Below, piece by piece: positions 57,089 through 64,000 of a stretch of 64,000 bases of DNA. Origin of the DNA: Limanda limanda (lineage: Eukaryota > Chordata > Actinopteri > Pleuronectiformes > Pleuronectidae). Position 1 is the first letter of the stretch. Every line of letters starts with the position of its first letter. The notes below the pieces were generated by a model. That model was not told the origin of the DNA, searched no databases, and worked only from the letters and a program-made list of their open reading frames with translations. The stretch is taken from the NCBI RefSeq assembly GCF_963576545.1, contig NC_083648.1:16968436-17032435 (forward strand). The letters are read 5' to 3'. A program made the position numbers and the translations under genes.

Positions 57089-58209
57089 GGAGCTGGAGCA
57101 GCAGATTCAAGGGACGGGAAGAGCCTGACAGTGAGGCCGGGTCCTCCTCCAGTAAGAGGACCTCCATCCCTGATCCTCCGGTGCCTGTGTGGGTCACTCA
57201 CAAACCCCCACCAGATGATATCACAGAGGATGGAAACTCCACAGGCCGCACATCCAGCACTCCACCGTACACAGGAGAGGATGATGACAAAAAAGAGAAC
57301 ATGAAGGACAAGCTGAAGTCCCTCATCCCTCAGTCATGGGGGGGCATCCTCCATAAATTTACAAGAGAGAGCGACTCTGAGGCCAGCTCGACGGGGATCC
57401 AGATACTTCCTAACGGGACCAGGGTGAGTCCTCCTGTGAGTCCACTGCTTGAGCGCAAGAACTGGACGGGATCGCTGAGCGAATCCAGCCAGAACTCCCA
57501 TAAGCCTTTGCTCAGGGAGAGCCCCACTGATGAGTTGTTTGAACGAGGCCCAGTAGAGGAGTCTCTGCTCAGCAGCATCCACCCTGCAGAGCACTACGCT
57601 GAGAAGCTGGAGGTCTATAGGCAGAAGTACTCCTACTTGAAATCCTGGCCAGGCCTCCTTCGACTTCTGGCTGGACTTCAGCTCCTGTTTGGGGGCATGG
57701 TCTTGGCCTGTGTCATCGCCTACATCCAGAAAGACAGTGAGTGGTCCAACATGTACGGACTCTATAACGGAGCGTATAACAACGGGCTCGGAGTGTCCGG
57801 ATACAGCTACAGCGGCCCCATGACTCCCTTCGTCCTGGCTGTAGTTGGACTCACCTGGATCATTACCCTCTGTCTCCTGGTGGTGGGGATGACTATGTAT
57901 TATCGCACCATCCTCCTGGACGCCCCCTGGTGGCCTCTGACGGAAGCCTTCATTAACATGGCGTTGTTCCTGCTCTACATGGCGGCAGGGATTGTATACC
58001 TGAATGACTTGAACCGTGGGGGGTTGTGCTTCATGACGATGGGCGTGAACCCCATGATGGCCAACCTGTGTCGGGTCGATGGGGGACAGATGGCGGGAAC
58101 GGCCTTCGTCTTCATCAACATGACTCTGTATCTGGGAAGCTTCCTGGTTTGTCTGAAGATGTGGAGGCATGAGGCTGCACGTACGGAGAGGGAGAACTTT
58201 GGGAATGAG
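57085..58209 (+). CDS. marveld2: marveld2 exon with start codon: N-terminus and MARVEL domain
   Basis: Contains 375 codons in one exon. The start is the first ATG in the long frame, and the sequence between the acceptor at 57015 and the ATG is short. The donor is GAG|GTAGAG at 58209/58210, phase 0. The frame runs on past the donor for 36 codons to a TAG, but homology to tricellulin stops at RHEAARTERENFGNE, where human has RHEAARRHREYMEQQ, so the splice is preferred. Encodes the cytoplasmic Ser/Pro-rich tail and all four transmembrane helices. Confidence 0.95.
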
Positions 58210-59625
58210 GTAGAGTTCAATATGAAGTCTTATTTTTTCAGTTTGTTATGTTTTATTTCCGAGGTTCCTACGGGAAGCGCTTACGGTGGCCGAGACATCT
58301 CATACAAGTGCATATAGCAACAACAATTAACTTCCATTATCTTTTATTATCTTTTCATTGTCAACATCTTTTGTCAAACACTCCCGTTTTGTTTCTGTTG
58401 TGTGGCTTTAACGATTGTGTTGTGGCTGGTGTGAGACGTCTCGGTAGGTGCTCATACTAAGTCCAGTTTAGAAATATGGTCATCCAAGTAAGGCCTTTAC
58501 TTTGGCTGGTTTCCCTTTCAGATTCAATAAATATTCTGCCCATGTTATTTATTTTCTTGTGAACCTCGTAACTGTCTTCGATTCCTGCCTTTCAGAGTGA
58601 GACAGGGGTTTTGGCAGAACTCTGCCCAGTTTATCATCTTATGGGGTTATTTCAGGTATTTGTGTCATGTCAAATGCCACATTTATTGCAGACCACAGTA
58701 AGTGATACTAATATTGATTGCAACTGCGTCTGCAACAGCCCCCAAAAATAACAGTGGCAGAGCCAATCCAATAAAATTGAGTCAGTCAAGACAATCTGCA
58801 GGAAGCATGCTGCCTGTCAGTATTGATATGTCAGCGTTTTCCTGCTGGGTGATGCTGTGGCAGTCGGCCAGGATTTGTCCCAAAGCTACAGTTTTTCTTG
58901 ACTTTGTTGACCACGTCTTCCACAATATATAGATGTAAGAGCCAATTGAAGGTACAGTAGATTTCCTACTGATACCAGGATGCTTCACGAATGCAGCTTT
59001 TATAATAACTTCAAAAAGGTGGTAGTATTGTGCGGATTCTGAATTATGAGAAACACAGTTTTACATGTAAGTGCTGGTATCACAGGGAAGTCTGCTTTTA
59101 ACAGAGAGAACCACTAAGTAACTGACAATGCAATCCATTCAACATGCATTCGGTAAAAAAAAAAATCATCATTAAAGTTTTTTTATACAGATATAAAATA
59201 CAAAGTTAAAAAGTCCAAGAGTTTGTGATTGTTCCCCTCAACAATTACCAGGCTCATTACTGTTTGCAAATGGAGTCCATGTTATCAGGCATCAGAGTCG
59301 ACACCTATGGGTGAGAAACAGCATGGTCAGCTGTAATATTGGATGTGAAATAAGAGGCTGAGAGGTCAGGAGCGAGCAGCACAATAATTAATTCCATTTC
59401 TCTGCCGAGGGAATGCAGCTTCAGAGGTTTCACTTGTCAAATCAATAGAATGGGGGCTGTTTTGTTTTTTCACTGACTGTTTTTTATAAATTATATATTT
59501 ATTTATATTTTCTCTGACAATGTAACTGATAATTTGACCCTTGGCTTCTCAGACAGCATCTTCATCCATTATTCATTTGTTGGTTTAGAGTTTTCCGACT
59601 AATGTTCTTTCTCTTTGACCTTTAG
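58210..59625 (+). other. marveld2 intron (after MARVEL exon)
   Basis: 1.4 kb. Contains a short TIR element at 58283-58452 immediately after the donor; the rest is AT-rich with nothing recognised. Retention would append about 35 residues and truncate the protein before the ELL domain. Confidence 0.85.
58283..58452. mobile_element. Short MITE-like element with TIRs
   Basis: CCGAGACATCTCATAC at 58290-58305 and GTGTGAGACGTCTCGG at 58429-58444 are inverted copies with two mismatches in 16. Sequence outside the core arms is only loosely complementary. The 14-mer ACGGTGGCCGAGAC at the left end also occurs at 49782-49795. Confidence 0.6.
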
Positions 59626-59834
59626 CGTCGGGAGGAGTTTCACCAGTCCGTCCCACTGGCTACTACCAAAACAAAACGGATATCGTTCAAGGATGAAACG
59701 GATAAATCTCTGAATAAAGACCATATCGGTCCACATGCACTTGTCCCTGACGTCCACAAGAACCCAGTCAGTCTGAAGAGAGACACGACGCCTGAATACA
59801 CTCCCAAAACATTCATCATTGCAGACTACATCAT
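59626..59834 (+). CDS. marveld2: marveld2 exon: linker between MARVEL and ELL domains
   Basis: Acceptor GACCTTTAG|CGT, phase 0; donor AT|GTGAGT, phase 2. Encodes RREEFHQSVPLATTKTKRIS then a variable Lys/Asp-rich linker ending KTFIIADYIM, where human tricellulin has PIVMPDYVA. Confidence 0.93.
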
Positions 59835-60422
59835 GTGAGTGAACATTTAAAGCAACACTGTGTAGCTTTTTACCAATAAACAGCGCCCTCTGCAGCCACA
59901 TGTTTGGATGTTGATCATGTCCCACTTGCTGAACTGAAAAACAATTGAACAGTGGATGTCCCCCATGATAACTGGCTTCCTAAACCAGAAAGCTGCAACA
60001 AATACACCAAACTCTATTCAAAAATCTTTATATTTTGAGTTTCTTAACTGAATATTTGAGATAATCATAGTTTTTCTTTTTGTGATTTCAAAGTCTTTTT
60101 AACTAATTTACAGTTCAGCTTTACTCTTCAACATGCTGGGTCAGATTCTGTTGAATTAAGCTTCATTATCAGTCAGTTACATGTGAGATCGTATCCGAAC
60201 ACCAAAGTAACAGAACAAGAGCAGACGTTCAGGTTGAGGAGTGGGAATAACCAGCTATCTTCCAACTTATTTTGAAGCTGTGGATTTTAGGTCAAATAGT
60301 GGACCATTGTTGCTTTGAATGCTTGATGTGGAGGATTTCTCCATTTACATTCAATTCCATTTTTCACACACTCCACTTGATGGTCCGTCATTGTCTCCAT
60401 GTGATGCCACTTCTCTTTGTAG

Positions 60423-60594
60423 GAAGTATCCAGAGATCAGTTCTGTGGAAGAACGGGAGAAGTACAAAGCAGTTTTCGGTGACCAGTATCAGGAATACAA
60501 AGACCTTTATCGAGACATCAGCACCACGCTCGGAAAGTTCCAAGAGCTGGACGCCATGATGACACGAGTGCTCAGAGAGGGACGAAGCCACGAG
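60423..60594 (+). CDS. marveld2: marveld2 exon: first part of occludin/ELL domain
   Basis: Acceptor TCTTTGTAG|G completes the Met codon; donor GAG|GTGAGA. Encodes KYPEISSVEEREKYKAVFGD then QYQEYKDLYRDISTTLGKFQ and ELDAMMTRVLREGRSHE, closely matching human tricellulin KYPVIQTDDERERYKAVFQD. Confidence 0.96.
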
Positions 60595-60799
60595 GTGAGA
60601 TGGATAAGAGATCAACTGTTTTTAACTGCTTGCATATATTATACAATTGATTTCTATGACATGAATCCAAGAAATAATTTGTGGTCAAATGGTCGCTAAC
60701 TAACAAATTACCTCTGATAATAGATTTGTTTCTATACAATGCCGACTGTTGTATGTTTCACATCATATTCTGTTGTGTATCATTTTGTTTTTCCTTGAG

Positions 60800-60850
60800 G
60801 ATCGACGGAGGATTCAAAGCATTTTGAAGAAGTATCGGCAGAAAAAGATT
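60800..60850 (+). CDS. marveld2: marveld2 exon: small ELL-domain exon (17 codons)
   Basis: 51 nt, phase 0/0, acceptor TTCCTTGAG|GAT and donor ATT|GTAAGT. Encodes DRRRIQSILKKYRQKKI, which bridges the two ELL helices as in human (ERISRIHEEFKKKKN). Confidence 0.92.
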
Positions 60851-61236
60851 GTAAGTGATGGCTTTTGTGAAAAATTAAGGGGCACCAGTCTGCTCTGTGT
60901 CTGCTCACGCTGAAGTAATTAAATAATTATTTTACAATCATGACGGTTAAATCAAAAATGTATTAGGATTTCTACTGTTGTGTAAACACTCAGGTGTAAT
61001 GTTTGCTCTTTTTCAATAAAGCTGCCCACTGATGCAAATAATGCTGCCTCCATTATGAAATGTGGTTAACTCTGGAAAAAGTCATTTAATGCTGCAGCTA
61101 CATTACAGAGTGAATCAGACGAGACTTCAGCCGACAGAGAGAGAGGGAGAGAGAGAGAAATTGAAAAGACAGATTTGGGTAATTAAGTTTGCATCCACTG
61201 ATCATTAGATTGTTTTGTGTGTCTGTTGGTTTACAG

Positions 61237-61344
61237 GACCCTGCCTTCCTGGAGAAGAAGGAACGCTGTGACTATCTGAAGGCCAAATTAAGCCACCTCA
61301 AAAAAAGGATCCACACTTTTGACCAGGAGACAATGACAAAGTGA
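61237..61344 (+). CDS. marveld2: marveld2 last coding exon: ELL-domain C-terminus
   Basis: Acceptor GTTTACAG|GAC; stop TGA 61342-61344. Encodes [20 protein letters not shown] then [15 protein letters not shown]. The block [12 protein letters not shown] is identical to the human protein. The end differs from human, which continues with a short tail after this helix. Confidence 0.96.
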   Translation, partial: DPAFLEKKERCDYLKAKLSHLKKRIHTFDQETMTK

Positions 61345-61470
61345 AGAAAAAAGGGAGGCCCAACAAATATACTCACACCAAGTGTCCTTGTTGATTCAGT
61401 GTATGCTTTCAGATTCAAGTTCTGCCAATAATCACATTTTTTCTATATGAAGCAATTGTATTTTTTTTAC

Positions 61471-61476
61471 AATAAA
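61471..61476 (+). terminator. marveld2: Polyadenylation signal, marveld2
   Basis: AATAAA 127 bp after the stop, followed by T/G-rich GTTGTTTGCACTTGCATTTA. This gives a short 3'UTR ending near 61.50 kb. Confidence 0.85.
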
Positions 61477-61499
61477 GTTGTTTGCACTTGCATTTAGTG

Positions 61500-64000
61500 T
61501 GCCGTCTATTATTTTCACTTTGTATTATTGTTGGTCCTTTGTTAACAGAACGTGATCTGCTTGGTTTTGTTACTATGTCCACAATGGGCTTTTAGTTATT
61601 AACAGTTTTTAATGGCCTCTGTCCTTGACCTTATTTTTCTAATTTTAGCACAAGCTACGACAAATTAGCTCCAAATGTCTGGAGGATAAACACTAGCGGT
61701 GCAGCATTATGTTATTTAAAGGTTTTGATTACTGGCACTTGTAAAGTATTTAAAACCGTTAAAGTGATGAATGAAAAAGATTAGTTAAGTAGACGTCACA
61801 CAGAAAGACACTTTGACCAGGTGACCGAACCTGAAACCTTCTTGCTGTGAGAATCCATGCCACCCAAAAATAATCTTCTTACAGCAAATCATTTTCTCAA
61901 TTCATTGATTGGTCGATAAATTTATTAGAATAATAATATCAGAAGCGCAAAGAGTGATAAATTATATATATAAGTAATCTCAAACATTTCTGTCTTTGTG
62001 GGAAGCATTCATTCATTGACCATGAATATTGCAATTCAGTATTTGGTGTGATTTGGACATGCGATACCTTCAACACTAAGATGTGTAACATTTAAATATA
62101 CCAGTAACCAGTGCAGATACATCAGGTAGGATGAATGTTTTCTAACTTCACTCTGCTTATACACTGTTAAATAAAAGTTCTGCACATAATATTCCACAGG
62201 ACAAGAAAACAGTCTATTACAAACAGGCAGGTTTAGAATGGGCACTGCACTAGCTAGTTTAAATGGAAAACATTTAAACATAAAAATATACATTTATTTC
62301 AATTAATCAATTGAATTCTAATTGCTGATCCACCAATTAATCAACTGTTTCAGTATTTCATGAATAAAGACAGTTTACAAAGACATAAAGTAATTCAAAT
62401 ATTCCCTGTGCAGACTGGAGTGTTGTGTGTGTTGAGCAGCAGTCTGTATCAGTGTGAGAGAGGCGGCAGTGGGAGCAGCAGGTGAATGAGAGGCAGGTGA
62501 AGAGTTTCTCAGCTGGGACTCAGTCACTCTGCTGCTCCGCTGTGACTCAGGCAGAACAGTAACTTTCATTTACAAGCTTTTTTTTTCACAGGAGAAAGTC
62601 TCCACCATAGACAAGGATGAGGTTTATGACAGTAGGTGAAGTATATAGCTTTTAACAGACGTACATGAATGATTAGGTATGAGGGCGACTGAGCTGGACT
62701 GGTGCACAGAAGATCATTTTCCTCTGGTGTTTGGGTAAGTTCTGTAATATACAAGTTCTAAATGGTTGCTTTGGTGAAGTGGTACAACATTTAAATGGAT
62801 ATTTTCCGTTGTGTTTGTTCAGTTAGACCTGTTGAAAGTTTGGACTTTCATGTGTTAATAATTAACCTTTAAAAGCCTTCGGAAAACCGGTAGAATTTCA
62901 ACAACCATATTATTGCAATGTATTTTCATGTGGATGAAGCAGAGAGAACGGGGATAGATTAAAAATAGAGCCTAGTTAATGTTATAATGATAATGAATAA
63001 AAAAAATCTGATATATGTTTACAATATTTGAAAATGATACAAGGAAATGTAATTGAGGGTTGATAAATGACAGATTAATCACAGATTTTGGTATAGATAA
63101 AAACACAAATACAAATACATTGAATTAAGGTAAACATAAATGCATCTCTTTTACATTGTTTATGTAAAATTTAAATTGGCAAACAGAGAAGCTCAGATGA
63201 TCTCTGTGAAAGGCTCATATCGACTGGTTTTATTAAGCTAACCAATTTTCAGCAGCCAACCATCACATTGGTTGGGCTATGATTAAAAAGAAAGTTATAT
63301 GTTGTTTTTTTCCTTCTTGAGAGTAGATTTGCAAAGTTAAATAAGATGTGCAAATGATCCAAAACACAAACAAGCTCATCCACACGAATGACTGGGTTTA
63401 GTTGATAGCTCCCTCAGCACTCTGTGTCAGGGTGCTGACACTCAGCAGGTACACACAGGTAAACTTACACACTGTAGCTAGGGATGGAACACTGTCTGCG
63501 GTTCTTCCCCTGCAGTAAACACCACACATGGCTGCCCCGGCTCGCCTCTTATCGGCTGTCTTTCTGAATTATTGAAGGCCGCTGGGTTGAGTTGCTCAGG
63601 AGTTATGAAGTGAGGGTCAGCGATACCGAACAGAAGGATTCAGGGATGGGCTTAGGTGACCGAAAGGCGGGGGTGTATGATGTGCAGTTGAGGGCTCAAA
63701 ACTTTAATTGAGTTACATCAAATCAACACAGTGCTGAAATGACAAAATATTGGCGTTTACAGTCAAGTAAAATTTTCTTTATTTGCACAATTAACTTTAA
63801 AAGTAAATTTAGGCATCAAAACAGAGGAATTACAGAGGACAGGGATGGAATTTGATTATTTGGCCCCTTTAAAGCTGTAAATGTCAATATTAAAGCTGCT
63901 TTCAGACATGCACTGAACTCCAGGAGTTTTCCAGAAATGTTCCAGAGGGGTTGTTTGTGAGAACACAAATGTCCGATTCACTTGTTTCAGACATTTTCTG
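61500..64000. other. Non-coding region downstream of marveld2
   Basis: No supportable gene. A GC-richer patch at about 62400-62570 carries CAGCAG motifs and TGACTCAG-like (AP-1 type) sites. The sequence after 63890 belongs to a DNA-transposon terminus. The rest is AT-rich. Confidence 0.7.
63890..64000 (+). mobile_element. Family D DNA-transposon terminus (runs off window)
   Basis: Begins TTAAAGCTGCTTTCAGACAT and continues GCACTGAACTC, the inverted counterpart of the end at 17553-17583 (about 28 of 30 bases). The remainder of the element lies beyond the right edge. Confidence 0.65.

Larger units (their letters stand above)
57085..61344 (+). other. marveld2: marveld2 gene, tricellulin
   Basis: Gene-level entry: five coding exons, 554 residues (human tricellulin is 558). 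Tricellulin is a tight-junction membrane protein concentrated at tricellular contacts, where it seals the epithelium; human loss causes deafness (family knowledge). Layout: cytoplasmic N-terminus about 1-190 with an SPP-SP motif; four-helix MARVEL domain (TM about 191-213, 248-270, 286-306, 336-357); two extracellular loops, the second with Cys315 and Cys329; a cytoplasmic linker; and a C-terminal occludin/ELL coiled-coil domain about 446-553. YAEKLEVYRQKYSYLKSWPG and MYYRTILLD/PWWPLTE are close to human tricellulin and separate it from occludin and MARVELD3. The C-terminus stops shortly after the ELL helix and lacks the human last few residues. The a/b paralogue is not resolved. Confidence 0.95.

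Noticed and set aside
57334..58170. 278-codon minus-strand open frame opposite the tricellulin exon
   Set aside because: Antisense shadow of a high-GC coding exon; the plus-strand frame has clear tricellulin homology.

Overview
The window is vertebrate nuclear DNA, almost certainly from a teleost (probably percomorph) fish. The support is long introns with GT-AG junctions, two recognisable vertebrate genes, abundant (CA)n, (CT)n and poly-G/C simple repeats, and several dispersed repeats of types I know from teleost genomes. I see no prokaryotic, viral, CRISPR or operon-like organisation. All gene models below were built by eye from frames, splice sites and remembered family sequences; no database search was run.

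Gene 1 (about 1-45345, + strand, with 3'UTR probably to about 47.0 kb) is a small-conductance Ca2+-activated K+ channel, SK1 type (kcnn1). Ten coding exons can be joined in frame. They are a polyglutamine-rich exon open at the left window edge (ends 436), then 20737-21210, 24468-24563, 25627-26045, 37883-38024, 39067-39177, 40092-40219, a 9-nt microexon 40767-40775, 43089-43158 and 45040-45345. They give at least 729 residues in the long form, or 556 residues from the internal Met at 20821, which aligns with the usual SK1 start. S1-S6, the GYGD selectivity filter and the calmodulin-binding region are all present. The microexon encodes the optional Ala-Gln-Lys insert known from SK-family splice variants.

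The interval 45346-57015 is the kcnn1 3'UTR followed by non-coding DNA. It holds repeats, a nested MITE, and a promoter-like/fold-back cassette at 52.19-52.51 kb.

Gene 2 (CDS 57085-61344, + strand) is tricellulin (marveld2), a four-transmembrane MARVEL protein of tricellular tight junctions with a C-terminal occludin/ELL domain. It has five coding exons, encodes 554 residues and ends with a clear AATAAA at 61471. A 5'UTR exon near 55.73-55.83 kb is likely. The coding exon carries a 19-codon upstream ORF whose stop overlaps the main ATG. From 61.5 kb to the right edge I see no gene; a terminal fragment of a DNA transposon runs off the edge.

The two genes lie head-to-tail, share no obvious functional pathway and are probably only neighbours. 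The points most worth a second look are: the SK3-like polyQ exon on an SK1 gene; the 9-nt microexon followed by a roughly 450-nt (CT)-rich tract that forms the next splice acceptor; Cys and Thr substitutions at normally invariant sites at the start of the calmodulin-binding domain; the tricellulin uORF; and several terminal-inverted-repeat elements, one nested inside another repeat.
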